Source of the DNA: Pseudobdellovibrionaceae bacterium
GTDB lineage: Bacteria > Bdellovibrionota > Bdellovibrionia > Bdellovibrionales > Bdellovibrionaceae
Reading direction: 5' to 3'
Length of the DNA: 64,000 nt
Assembly (NCBI GenBank): GCA_022843825.1
Contig: JALHMX010000002.1
Coordinates: forward strand, 124,001 to 188,000
Numbering within the stretch: the first letter of the stretch is position 1; every line of letters starts with the position of its first letter. Under the pieces are notes generated by a model that worked only from the letters and a program-made list of their open reading frames with translations, had not been told where the DNA came from and did not search any database. The translations under genes and the position numbers were made by a program. Shown here in pieces: positions 1-8,597 of this stretch.

Positions 1-1
1 G

Positions 2-934
2 GCTTTAGATGGCGAAGCTATAGAGCTGTATAGAAAACTGAAGCCGCAAATCGACCTCCTTGAGACTCAACGTAAGCATGTGCTGAATGAACTATTTTTT
101 TATATTCCGGTGATTTCCGGAGTCACAGTTATAGTAACTCACAAACTGTTGTCATTAAGTCTGACCATTACGGGGATCTGCTTTGTTACGGTGATAGCAT
201 TAATTTACTTTTGGAAAACACTGGGCTATACAAAAAAATTTAAAGAGCAGATCGTAGCTGAAATATTTAAGACATTGGCGCCAGGTTCATATTATTTACC
301 AGAGCAGTATGTATCTCAGTCACTTTTTACGACCAGCGATTTGTATTCAAATTTTAATCGCTACGGAGGTGAGGACTTTGCATCAGGAAAAATTCATAAT
401 ATTGATTTTGAGTTTAGTGAATTGTGTGTGAAATATGTTAGTGGTAGCGGAAAAAACAAAACTACAAAAATAGTTTTTAATGGATTATTTTGGACGTTTT
501 CTCTTCCGCGCACATTAGGACAACGTACACTTATATTAAATGATGTCGCGGAAAGTACATTAGGTTCCCTTGTGGGACGTTTTATACAGAAAAAATTAAG
601 GCCGGGCTATGAGTTAGTTCAAGTCGAAAGCGCAGAGTTTGAAAAGAAGTTTGTTGTTTATTCAAATGATCAAATTAAGTCCAGATATTTGCTAAATCCA
701 ATAGTTATGGAAGACTTGTGTGAATTTAGGAAAAAGTATCGTGAGTCCATAGACGTCAGTTTGCAAGATGATAAACTGTTCATCGGAGTAAAGACCAATA
801 AAAATTATTTTGAACCTAGGATCTGGAATAAAGTTGTTAGCTACCAAGATATTCAAGAGATTTGCGACATTCTCAAATTGGCCAAAGATATTATTAATAG
901 TCTTGATATTAAATCAAAATTAAAAGTGCTTTAG
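2..934 (+). CDS. DUF3137-type membrane protein, 5' end outside the window
   Basis: The reading frame is open from the first bases of the window, so the start lies upstream. A GTG at 80 is in frame, but about 26 codons before it already read as a plausible charged helix, so 80 is probably not the start. Two adjacent hydrophobic segments follow (about residues 6-46 counted from 80). A soluble region comes next with an FSLPRTLG motif and a C-terminal helical part ending in an ILKLAKDI-like stretch. This matches the layout of DUF3137 proteins, whose function is unknown. It ends 6 bases from the convergent cdd stop. Family call is from recalled resemblance only. Confidence 0.7.
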   Translation, partial: ALDGEAIELYRKLKPQIDLLETQRKHVLNELFFYIPVISGVTVIVTHKLLSLSLTITGICFVTVIALIYFWKTLGYTKKFKEQIVAEIFKTLAPGSYYLPEQYVSQSLFTTSDLYSNFNRYGGEDFASGKIHNIDFEFSELCVKYVSGSGKNKTTKIVFNGLFWTFSLPRTLGQRTLILNDVAESTLGSLVGRFIQKKLRPGYELVQVESAEFEKKFVVYSNDQIKSRYLLNPIVMEDLCEFRKKYRESIDVSLQDDKLFIGVKTNKNYFEPRIWNKVVSYQDIQEICDILKLAKDIINSLDIKSKLKVL

Positions 935-939
935 GGTAT

Positions 940-1347
940 TTAAGCTAAATGCTTCGGTTCAAAGGCAAATGGAAACAATTCTGAAAACTTCATGACGATT
1001 TCTTTTTTCTCAAGATTGACCAGGGTGATCTCAGTATCTGGCGTGCAGAATTCTGCCATGACCTGACGGCACATTCCGCAAGGCGGCCACGGAGATGTTT
1101 CCTGGCTGGCGACGACAATAGATTTAATTTTAATAGGCAATAAGTTTTCACTATAGCCCTTCCAAATAGCTACGCGCTCTGCACAGACAGTTCCGCCGTA
1201 TGAAGCATTTTCAATGTTACAGCCTGAATAAATTTTTCCGTTATCAAGTTGAACTGCAGCTCCAATTTTTTTGGTGGAATAAGGGGAGTGGGCGAAGTTT
1301 CTAGCTTCGATAGCGATATCAACCAGTTTATTTTTTAAAAAGCTCAT
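940..1347 (-). CDS. cdd: Cytidine deaminase, small tetrameric type
   Basis: Hydrolytic deamination of cytidine or deoxycytidine to uridine in pyrimidine salvage; cytosolic. The 135-aa length fits the homotetrameric class. Zinc and catalytic residues are visible as CAERVA (Cys55 ligand, Glu57 proton shuttle) and PCGMCRQ (Cys90 and Cys93 ligands). Cys in place of the His of the dimeric E. coli enzyme is typical of the tetrameric type. The CNIENASYGG substrate loop is intact. The start overlaps the end of the upstream maf-like gene by 20 bases, so the two are probably co-transcribed and translationally coupled. Confidence 0.95.
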   Translation of the reverse strand: MSFLKNKLVDIAIEARNFAHSPYSTKKIGAAVQLDNGKIYSGCNIENASYGGTVCAERVAIWKGYSENLLPIKIKSIVVASQETSPWPPCGMCRQVMAEFCTPDTEITLVNLEKKEIVMKFSELFPFAFEPKHLA

Positions 1348-1921
1348 AACCGTTCCTTTGTAGAGTATTTGATAGCCACATTAATGGTAATCCTTGAATA
1401 GCCGAAAAGTCATCGCATTCAATCTTTTCAAATAGAATTATTCCATGCTTTTCAATTTTAATGCTACCTGCACAGTCCAAAGGATTGTCCAGCTCAACAT
1501 AAGATTTTAATTCTGCAGCACTTAAGCTTTTCATCGTCATCTTGGCAATATTATTATGATGTATGATTTTAGAATTAATAATCAGAGTGGTTGCTGTGAT
1601 GAGTTCGTGAGTCTTCCCTTGCATTTGGCTGAGCATCTTGATTGCGCCGTCTATCGTTTGAGGTTTCCCCAAAATTTGCCCGTTAAAGTTGACCAGTTGA
1701 TCGCCGGATACAATTACGGCATCAGGACGCAGTTTTAAAATCGATTTCCCCTTTTCATGAGAAAGGATTTCGGCAAGCTCCAAGGGGGTAACTTTTTTTC
1801 TATTAAGCTCTTGCTTGAGTAAATCTTCATCGATTAGGGGTTTGCACGTCTCAAAGCGATAGCCGAGACGATCCAGTAGCTCGGCTCGGTACTTAGAGGT
1901 ACTTGCTAGGATTAAATTCAT
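1328..1921 (-). CDS. Maf-family nucleotide pyrophosphatase, YceF subfamily
   Basis: Maf proteins hydrolyse modified or non-canonical nucleoside triphosphates to monophosphates. At 197 aa the length is normal. The N-terminus ILASTSKYRAELL carries the phosphate-binding S-T-S-x-x-R motif. SGDQ, GKPQT and the C-terminal DCAGSIKIEKHGI-type motif match the YceF subfamily (7-methyl-GTP pyrophosphatase in E. coli) more than YhdE/Maf. It sits between cdd and a receiver-like gene, overlapping the upstream stop by 4 bases and cdd by 20. Both neighbours in the nucleotide pathway fit a salvage or housecleaning operon. Substrate is inferred from subfamily motifs. Confidence 0.9.
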   Translation of the reverse strand: MNLILASTSKYRAELLDRLGYRFETCKPLIDEDLLKQELNRKKVTPLELAEILSHEKGKSILKLRPDAVIVSGDQLVNFNGQILGKPQTIDGAIKMLSQMQGKTHELITATTLIINSKIIHHNNIAKMTMKSLSAAELKSYVELDNPLDCAGSIKIEKHGIILFEKIECDDFSAIQGLPLMWLSNTLQRNGYELFKK

Positions 1922-3300
1922 AATTTAACAAGAAAACTTTCTAATCCGTATTTATACCAGGCGAGTTCATTGCGATTTTCTATAAGGAATGGAGCATCTC
2001 TTTTTTCAGTCAATGCATGCATTTCTTTTTCCGAAATCAGTGCATTTGCCTTAAGATATTTAATAATTTTTTTATTTTCTTTTAGTTGAAGGTAGACATC
2101 AAAGTCAATTTTTGTAGACGCACGAAAGCAAAGTGGATCCACTAAAAAATGTTTTTCATCTTCCGCAGGAAGTATATTAAATGGATTATCTGGCAGGTCA
2201 AAAAAGGCCAATATAGTTTTTTTATCATCAATTATTATTTCTTTATGTAATGATGATTTTTCTCTGATCGCTGTATAAATATCTTTATCTTGAGGCACTA
2301 TCACAGTAAGCACGGGCGATTGAAAGAGTTCATAGTTAACGCCCTCGCTAGATTGTCCCTTATGATAAAATGCTGTAAGTTCCTTAGCCCATGTTGTTAA
2401 CGCAGGCTCAGCTTCATCTTTTTGTATTTCCCATTCGGATTGTAAAATGACGACTCCAGAGCAATCGACAGATTGAACCAAAACTCCATAGGAGGAGTTT
2501 GTTTTTTCAGTTGAGGCATTCTCTTTCAATGTTTCAATTACTTCTATAAGCTCAGGCTTAATTTTATTTTCAAAAATTTGACTGGCGGCATGTTTTTGCC
2601 CATCGGATATTTTAGAGTAGTGGGCTCGGGAAAATTGAGCGTAGGGTTTTTCAGAAGTTAGATCAGTAACGCTATCGAAAAAAGGTTTTTCGCTTCGCTC
2701 TTCTATTATGTCGTCCACTAACATGACTGTTGACCCGTTGGCCGCCGCGACTAATTCAGCCAGTTTTTGCCCCTTGCTGACGTAGATCTGTTGGGGTTGG
2801 CCAGGTGACTGTGAATTTGATGTTACATTAATTGTATCGCTAGCGCTTTTATGTGAGTGAGCCATATTGGTTTTCTGAGTTTTTTCATGACCGGCTTCCT
2901 TTTCGTAGCGCGAAATTAGCCGTTGTACAGAAGGGCCAGAAATGGGCGGTAAAAGTTTAATTGGAGCATCGACCTGTAATAGTCGACTGGTGTCGGACGT
3001 CGAAGTCGAAGTGATAAAAGGAATGACGAGTATTTTGTTTTCAGGGTCGTTCTCTTGAACTTGCAAGAGTAATTCAGGAACGTTGATGCTGGTGTGATCC
3101 CAGGCCACAAATAAATAGTCGGGCTTTAAGTTTTTAATTTTTTCAACGGCTTCACTCAGTTCAGATGATACCCCTATCGTAAAATCCCGACGACTAAGAT
3201 ACATCTCTAATGACTTGGTGTTATACTGAGAGTTTTTTACAAAAAATAATTTTTTTTGATCGTCTAAACCCGTGTTTTTTAAAGCTTTTTCTTCGGCCAT
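1918..3300 (-). CDS. Protein with degenerate receiver-like N-terminus, function unknown
   Basis: 460 aa, first gene of the cdd operon. Residues about 15-130 have the alternating pattern of a response-regulator receiver: a KLFFVKNS first strand, a YLFVAWDH strand at the phospho-acceptor position, and PIKLLPP resembling the conserved Lys-Pro turn. The acidic pair expected after the first strand is missing, so phosphorylation is doubtful. A low-complexity linker rich in Ser, Gln and Lys follows (about 135-175). The C-terminal 280 residues match nothing I recognise. No membrane segment or signal peptide is seen. It starts 44 bases from the divergent folE2. Confidence 0.7.
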   Translation of the reverse strand: MAEEKALKNTGLDDQKKLFFVKNSQYNTKSLEMYLSRRDFTIGVSSELSEAVEKIKNLKPDYLFVAWDHTSINVPELLLQVQENDPENKILVIPFITSTSTSDTSRLLQVDAPIKLLPPISGPSVQRLISRYEKEAGHEKTQKTNMAHSHKSASDTINVTSNSQSPGQPQQIYVSKGQKLAELVAAANGSTVMLVDDIIEERSEKPFFDSVTDLTSEKPYAQFSRAHYSKISDGQKHAASQIFENKIKPELIEVIETLKENASTEKTNSSYGVLVQSVDCSGVVILQSEWEIQKDEAEPALTTWAKELTAFYHKGQSSEGVNYELFQSPVLTVIVPQDKDIYTAIREKSSLHKEIIIDDKKTILAFFDLPDNPFNILPAEDEKHFLVDPLCFRASTKIDFDVYLQLKENKKIIKYLKANALISEKEMHALTEKRDAPFLIENRNELAWYKYGLESFLVKL

Positions 3301-3344
3301 AGTTAAAACTTACATTATTATGAATTGTATGTTAAGTCAGAAAA

Positions 3345-4250
3345 ATGAAAAATGAGCTAAATGTGACCGATACCCAGTTGAAAGGCAGCCTAAAGATAAG
3401 CTCTGATGAACAATCAGTGGCTGGCAGCAGTTATATCGGAATTGATTGGGTTGGAATGTCCAAGATTCAGTCCTGCATTTTGGATCAGGGTCATTTAATT
3501 CCGGCTGAATTAGATATGCATGTCAGCTTACGTTCCGGATATAGAGGTATACACATGTCTAGGTTGTATGCTTTGCAAATGGAATCGATTGTAGGGAAAC
3601 CCTTAAGTACAACATTGTTGAATAAAATTATAAGTAAGTCTGTAGCCACTCAAGAGGGAATTGCCGAAAAAGCTCGTCTGAAAATCAAATACAGCTACCT
3701 TCAAAAAACGCTTTCATTAAAGTCTAAGTCGGAAGGATTTCGTGTTTATCCAGTAGAAATTGTAGCTGAGGGCGATGCATCGGGTTTATCTAAGGTACAT
3801 ACGCGTTTTGAGATTTTATATTCAAGTACATGTCCTCAATCGGCTAAATTATCTAAAGAGTACTTTAAAAAAGAGATGGACACTTCAGAGGCTTTAGAGA
3901 AATGGTATCGTTCGAATGATATTTTTCCAGCTACGCCGCATGCACAACGCAGCCGTATGACGGTTGAACTTGTGACTTTAAAAAACGTGGACTTGGACAT
4001 TCCGGGATGGATTTCTTTAGTTGAGGAACGATTACAAACAGTTGTCCAGACTGCAGTTAAGAAAAGTGACGAGATGGAGTTTGCTCGCCTTAATGCTGAA
4101 AATCCTATGTTTTGTGAAGATGCCACGCGAATGATTGCTGACGTTTTAAGCGGATATGCTGACATCCATGGCTTTCGGGTTACCGCAGAGCATTTGGAAA
4201 GTTTGCACCCGCACGATGCTTACAGCCAGATCAGTCGAAATTGTAATTGA
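3345..4250 (+). CDS. folE2: GTP cyclohydrolase FolE2 (type IB)
   Basis: Converts GTP to 7,8-dihydroneopterin triphosphate, the first step of tetrahydrofolate and queuosine precursor synthesis. FolE2 is the alternative enzyme that works with several divalent metals and replaces zinc-dependent FolE in many bacteria. Supporting motifs are VGMSKIQ near the start, RGIHMSR (residues 67-73), STCPQSAKLS containing the conserved Cys, and NPMFCEDATRMIADVL near the end. The 301-aa length fits. The next gene is a Fur-family regulator 31 bases downstream; FolE2 is often controlled by Zur in other bacteria, so a metal link is plausible. No zinc-type folE is visible in the window. Confidence 0.93.
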   Translation: MKNELNVTDTQLKGSLKISSDEQSVAGSSYIGIDWVGMSKIQSCILDQGHLIPAELDMHVSLRSGYRGIHMSRLYALQMESIVGKPLSTTLLNKIISKSVATQEGIAEKARLKIKYSYLQKTLSLKSKSEGFRVYPVEIVAEGDASGLSKVHTRFEILYSSTCPQSAKLSKEYFKKEMDTSEALEKWYRSNDIFPATPHAQRSRMTVELVTLKNVDLDIPGWISLVEERLQTVVQTAVKKSDEMEFARLNAENPMFCEDATRMIADVLSGYADIHGFRVTAEHLESLHPHDAYSQISRNCN

Positions 4251-4262
4251 TATTCATTATCG
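4248..4262. promoter_or_regulatory. Candidate Fur box upstream of the Fur-family gene
   Basis: The 15-mer TGATATTCATTATCG matches the 7-1-7 Fur box TGATAATnATTATCA at 12 of 14 defined positions. It overlaps the folE2 stop codon and lies 20 bases before the regulator's ATG, where it would suit autoregulation. Match is by eye against the E. coli-type consensus; binding is inferred. Confidence 0.5.
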
Positions 4263-4281
4263 TTTGATCTACTAATACTCC

Positions 4282-4827
4282 ATGAGAAACACTCGCTCTG
4301 CTGCGGATTTATCTCCGTTGGAATATACGCCGATTTTGCCTCAACACATCGAAGCCCAAAGTGTGCTTACGGCTGAGTACAATCAAATCGATGACTTTAA
4401 AAAAACAATTCGATCTATGGGGTTAAAAGTTACGGATCAGCGTTTAGTGATTTTAGGTTGTCTGTACGATAATCAGTCCTCTCGTTCTGATCGCCATATT
4501 ACCGCCCAGGCACTATTTGAATTATGTCATCGTAAGGATCCATCTATAGGATTTGCTACGGTATATCGATTTTTACGCGAATTGACCCAGCATCAATTAG
4601 TCACAGAAGTTCGAATGGGAGGGCAGTCCTCTCGTTATGAATTGGCGACCAAAGAGCATCACGATCATATTACTTGCACGCAGTGCGGTGATATCAGAGA
4701 GTTTGAAAATGAAAAAATCGAAAAACTTCAGCAACAGGTCGCTATACAATTTGGTTTTAAACTGACGGGACATATCCTAGAATTGTACGGCGTATGTCCA
4801 AATTGCCAAAAAAAATCAAATCTATAG
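4282..4827 (+). CDS. fur: Fur-family metal-dependent repressor
   Basis: 181 aa. An unusual 45-residue N-terminal extension precedes the winged-helix domain, which shows LKVTDQRLVIL, HITAQALFELC and SIGFATVYRFLRELTQ. The dimerisation and metal domain has HHDHITC followed by CTQCG and CPNCQKK, giving the metal-site His-Asp-His and two CxxC structural zinc motifs. These features favour Fur but do not exclude Zur or PerR. The gene follows folE2 by 31 bases, carries a candidate Fur box upstream and overlaps the uvrA start by 34 bases. The gene symbol is for the family; the sensed metal is not proven. Confidence 0.85.
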   Translation: MRNTRSAADLSPLEYTPILPQHIEAQSVLTAEYNQIDDFKKTIRSMGLKVTDQRLVILGCLYDNQSSRSDRHITAQALFELCHRKDPSIGFATVYRFLRELTQHQLVTEVRMGGQSSRYELATKEHHDHITCTQCGDIREFENEKIEKLQQQVAIQFGFKLTGHILELYGVCPNCQKKSNL

Positions 4828-7454
4828 ATTCATCTTTTACCGAAGGTATAGTTATACGTGGTGCGCGTGAACATAACCTAAAAGATATCTCATTAACTAT
4901 CCCACGTAATAAAATCACCGTGCTTACAGGTCTTAGTGGGTCTGGAAAATCTTCTTTAGCTTTTGATACTGTGTATGCAGAAGGGCAGCGTCGCTATGTT
5001 GAAAGTTTATCAGCCTACGCCCGTAATTTTTTAGAGCAACTTAAAAAACCAAATGTAGATTCGGTCACCGGATTAAGCCCAGCTATTGCTATTGATCAAA
5101 AAACTGTGGGATTAAATCCTCGATCAACGGTGGGTACAATTACCGAGATTTATGATTATTTGCGTCTATTATTTTCTAAGGTAGGAACGCCATTGTGCCC
5201 CACGCATAAAGTTCCCGTAAGTTCGCAGACGCCGCAACAGATTGTGGATGATATACTTAAAAAAGGCACCGGTGAAAAACTTTTTATTATGGCACCGATG
5301 GCAGAAGGCAAAAAGGGTGAGTTTTTAACAGAGTTTCAAAAGTGGTTTAAAAAAGGTTTTGTAAAAGTAAAAGTTGATGGCGAAGTTTTCGAGCTTGAGA
5401 AACTAGTGGCCTCTTCCAAAAAACTGGCGAAGACTAAAACTCATCACATTGATCTGGTGGTAGATCAAGTCATTTTAAAAGAAGGGCTTCGGCACCGCTT
5501 ATCTGAAAGCATTAATACAGCTTTGTCTTTGACTGGTGGACGAATTGTTATTGAAACAGTTAAGGGCGAACGAACAAATTACTCTATTCATTCAGCTTGT
5601 CCGGTGTGTGGATTTAGTTTTCCTGAAATGGAGCCACGGTATTTTAGTTTTAATAACCCCCGTGGAGCTTGCGTGACTTGTAATGGTTTAGGAACATTAG
5701 ATCTTGTTGAAGAAGAGCAATTTTCAGAATCAGATGTGGGAGCGCGTAAATTAGATAGGGTTAAATACACGTATAAAGGAAAGAAGTCCTCAGTATCGGA
5801 ATCCGACGATGCAGAAGAGGAAAACGAAATGTTGATAACGGCCTGCCCGGATTGTCATGGTGCACGCTTAAAGCCAGAAAGTTTAAATGTATTTGTACAA
5901 AATAAAAATATTGCACAGATGTCTGAGATGTCGATCCTTGAGTTGCATCAGTTTCTGGAAAAAATGAATTGGAACGAGCGATGCAAAATTATTGCCGAAA
6001 AAATCAATAAACAAATTACAGATCGTTTAAGTTACTTGGAGCGCGTCGGCACATCATACTTATCGCTTTCGCGCCCGGCAAGTACATTGTCTGGGGGAGA
6101 AGCTCAACGCATTCGATTAGCATCGCAAGTTGGATCGGCTTTGATTGGATGTATGTATGTTATGGATGAGCCTAGTATCGGGCTGCACCCGCGAGATCAT
6201 CATCGCTTATTAGAAATTATTCAGGAACTTAAAAACCGAGGTAACACCATTATTTTAGTTGAACATGATGAAGACACCATACGATCAGCAGATTTTGTGG
6301 TGGACTTGGGACCTCGCGCAGGGAAGCTGGGCGGGGCGATTATGGCGCAAGGCACACCGGAAGAATTAATGGAGAATACTAACTCGTTAACCGGTGCCTA
6401 TTTGTCTGGTCGGCAAAAAATTCCAACGCCCAAAAAACGACGCGCTGGTAATGGAAAGTATATTAAGGTGACTGGGGCAACCGGCAATAACCTACAAGAC
6501 GTTAACTTCGCTATTCCATTGGGAAAATTTTCTTGTATTACAGGAGTATCAGGAAGCGGAAAATCAACTTTAATTATTGATACGTTATATAAAGTTTTGG
6601 CAAAATATTTTTATAAAGCACATGTCTTTCCCGCTGCATATAAAAAAGTTGAAGGTTTAGAGCATATTGATAAAGTCATTGATATTAATCAGCGCCCCAT
6701 AGGTCGGACGCCGCGCTCTACGCCGGCGACATACGTAGGACTTTTACCGCTTATACGAGATTTGTATGCATCTCTGCCTGATAGTAAGCTCCGCGGATTT
6801 AGTCCAGGTCGCTTCAGTTTTAACGTCAAAGGTGGTCGTTGTGAGACTTGCATGGGTCATGGTCAAATAAAAATGGAAATGCATTTTTTATCTGATGTTT
6901 ATGTCACGTGCGATGTCTGTAATGGAAAACGCTATAACCGTGAAACATTACAAGTAAAATTTAAAGATAAAAATATTGATGATGTTTTGCAAATGAATGT
7001 AGAGGAAGCCGTAGAATTTTTTAAAAACCATTCACATATTCATCGCAAACTTCAAACTTTGCAAAAAGTTGGGCTAGACTATATGACCTTGGGGCAATCT
7101 TCAACAACCCTATCTGGTGGAGAAGCTCAGCGCGTAAAGCTGTCGAAAGAACTTTCTAAGCGAAGTACAGGTAAAACTTTATATATTTTAGATGAACCCA
7201 CGACTGGTTTGCATTTTGATGATGTCAGAAAATTAATAGAACTAATTCATGAGTTAACGGATCAAGGAAACACAGTGCTGGTGATTGAACATAATATGGA
7301 AGTGGCAAAAACAGCAGATCACATAGTTGACATGGGACCAGATGGTGGAATTTATGGCGGGCGCATAATTGCTGAAGGCACGCCTGAGGAAATAGTTAAA
7401 AATAAAAAAAGAAATAAAAGTATTACGGCGGATTATTTAGAAAGAGTTATGTAG
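4794..7454 (+). CDS. uvrA: UvrA, excinuclease ABC subunit A
   Basis: DNA damage-sensing ATPase of nucleotide excision repair, loading UvrB. Two ABC modules are visible: GLSGSGKSS (residues 46-54) with STLSGGEAQRIRLASQ and MDEPSIGLHPRD, then GVSGSGKSTL with TLSGGEAQRVKLSKEL and LDEPTTGLHFDD. The UvrB-binding domain (about 125-250) and zinc-binding CPVCGFSF, CVTCNGLG, CPDCHG, CETCMGHG and CDVCNG cysteines are present. At 886 aa it is shorter than the usual 940. The missing part is mostly between CNGLG and CPDCHGARL, where about 50 residues of the insertion region are absent. The start lies inside the upstream regulator gene. Confidence 0.97.
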   Translation: MSKLPKKIKSIDSSFTEGIVIRGAREHNLKDISLTIPRNKITVLTGLSGSGKSSLAFDTVYAEGQRRYVESLSAYARNFLEQLKKPNVDSVTGLSPAIAIDQKTVGLNPRSTVGTITEIYDYLRLLFSKVGTPLCPTHKVPVSSQTPQQIVDDILKKGTGEKLFIMAPMAEGKKGEFLTEFQKWFKKGFVKVKVDGEVFELEKLVASSKKLAKTKTHHIDLVVDQVILKEGLRHRLSESINTALSLTGGRIVIETVKGERTNYSIHSACPVCGFSFPEMEPRYFSFNNPRGACVTCNGLGTLDLVEEEQFSESDVGARKLDRVKYTYKGKKSSVSESDDAEEENEMLITACPDCHGARLKPESLNVFVQNKNIAQMSEMSILELHQFLEKMNWNERCKIIAEKINKQITDRLSYLERVGTSYLSLSRPASTLSGGEAQRIRLASQVGSALIGCMYVMDEPSIGLHPRDHHRLLEIIQELKNRGNTIILVEHDEDTIRSADFVVDLGPRAGKLGGAIMAQGTPEELMENTNSLTGAYLSGRQKIPTPKKRRAGNGKYIKVTGATGNNLQDVNFAIPLGKFSCITGVSGSGKSTLIIDTLYKVLAKYFYKAHVFPAAYKKVEGLEHIDKVIDINQRPIGRTPRSTPATYVGLLPLIRDLYASLPDSKLRGFSPGRFSFNVKGGRCETCMGHGQIKMEMHFLSDVYVTCDVCNGKRYNRETLQVKFKDKNIDDVLQMNVEEAVEFFKNHSHIHRKLQTLQKVGLDYMTLGQSSTTLSGGEAQRVKLSKELSKRSTGKTLYILDEPTTGLHFDDVRKLIELIHELTDQGNTVLVIEHNMEVAKTADHIVDMGPDGGIYGGRIIAEGTPEEIVKNKKRNKSITADYLERVM

Positions 7455-7460
7455 GGCTAT

Positions 7461-8597
7461 CTAGCTACGCACATCGGGCAAGGGTTTGAACATTTCTTTT
7501 AACTCTGGAACTTGCATTGGCATTTTTTCTAAAGCTTTGATCCACGTCTCTGGAGTTTCCATACACAGAAAAATATTTAGATCGCTATTCAAAGATTTAA
7601 GTTTTTTATACATAAAACTAAACATTTCTGATCTTAACCCTGCATCATAGCGCAGCTTTCCGCCTTCAGAAGGAAACATTTCTGCCTGATTGACTAAAGA
7701 ATCAAAACCAAATCGTTCCCGCATTAAATGGCGCTGTTCGGGCTGAAAGCGCAGAGACCCAATGGATATGACTTGAATATCACGCGCCGAAAAGTTTTTG
7801 GCTAATTCTTCTGCTAAGTAGGAATAGTTTTCTTTCCAGTTTTCATGATAAATCATGGGATCTATATGAAAAGCTACGCGGTAGCCAGCATCACGACATT
7901 TTTTAGCGGCACTTAGGCGCTCTTCAAACCGTGCTGTCCCATGCTCTTCTGAATTAATCACAAAGGGTGGGTTGATTGACCAGCTTACAACTATATTTGC
8001 AGCCCCCGGAATATCGATAAACTGTTCAACACAGTCTGATTTTGTTTTGAACTCTAGAATCCAGCGGGGGTACTGCTTAAAAAATTTAATTAAACGTCGA
8101 GAGTATAAGGTCAAAATGTCCAATGATAATGAATCGATAATTTCACCAGTTCCAACGCGAAAAGGTTGGTCAGGATGTTTATCTGCTATGGCTTTAAGTT
8201 CGTTTAAAGCATCTTCGATGTTGACGTATATTTTTGTAATTTTAGAATTTAAATAGCTTTGCAAATAGCAGTAACTACAATTCATATTGCATTGGCTTCC
8301 CAGATTCAAAACAAAGTAATTACAACAGGTCAGAGATTTTTTTTGCGTGGCTCCTGGACAGCGTTTAAAAAACTGTCCTTTAAATGTAGTTAACAGCAAA
8401 GTTTTTTTAGATGCATTGAACTCTTCAGCACTCATTTGTACATTTTTTTTCGAGTTATTTTTATCCAAGCTGTTTTCACTATCAATAAAATGAATAATAT
8501 CAGCGGGGTATAGCGATTGAACTCGCTGACTAACTTCAGAGTTACAAGCTGACTGATCAATATAAATTGTATCAAATATTGGAAGTAGGAAACTCAT
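7461..8597 (-). CDS. SPL-family (spore photoproduct lyase-like) radical SAM protein
   Basis: 378 aa. A radical SAM cluster motif CNMNCSYC places the [4Fe-4S] ligands at Cys103, Cys107 and Cys110. It is followed by YLQSYLN, FRVGTGEIIDSL, VVSWSINPP, and AGYRVAFHIDPMIYHENW, which resemble spore photoproduct lyase. That enzyme repairs the thymine dimer of UV-irradiated spores. No sporulation genes are seen, so the role may be repair of UV lesions or an unrelated radical reaction. It shares a 4-base overlap with the upstream gene on the same strand and ends 6 bases from the uvrA stop, so two possible DNA-repair genes converge here. Confidence 0.85.
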   Translation of the reverse strand: MSFLLPIFDTIYIDQSACNSEVSQRVQSLYPADIIHFIDSENSLDKNNSKKNVQMSAEEFNASKKTLLLTTFKGQFFKRCPGATQKKSLTCCNYFVLNLGSQCNMNCSYCYLQSYLNSKITKIYVNIEDALNELKAIADKHPDQPFRVGTGEIIDSLSLDILTLYSRRLIKFFKQYPRWILEFKTKSDCVEQFIDIPGAANIVVSWSINPPFVINSEEHGTARFEERLSAAKKCRDAGYRVAFHIDPMIYHENWKENYSYLAEELAKNFSARDIQVISIGSLRFQPEQRHLMRERFGFDSLVNQAEMFPSEGGKLRYDAGLRSEMFSFMYKKLKSLNSDLNIFLCMETPETWIKALEKMPMQVPELKEMFKPLPDVRS

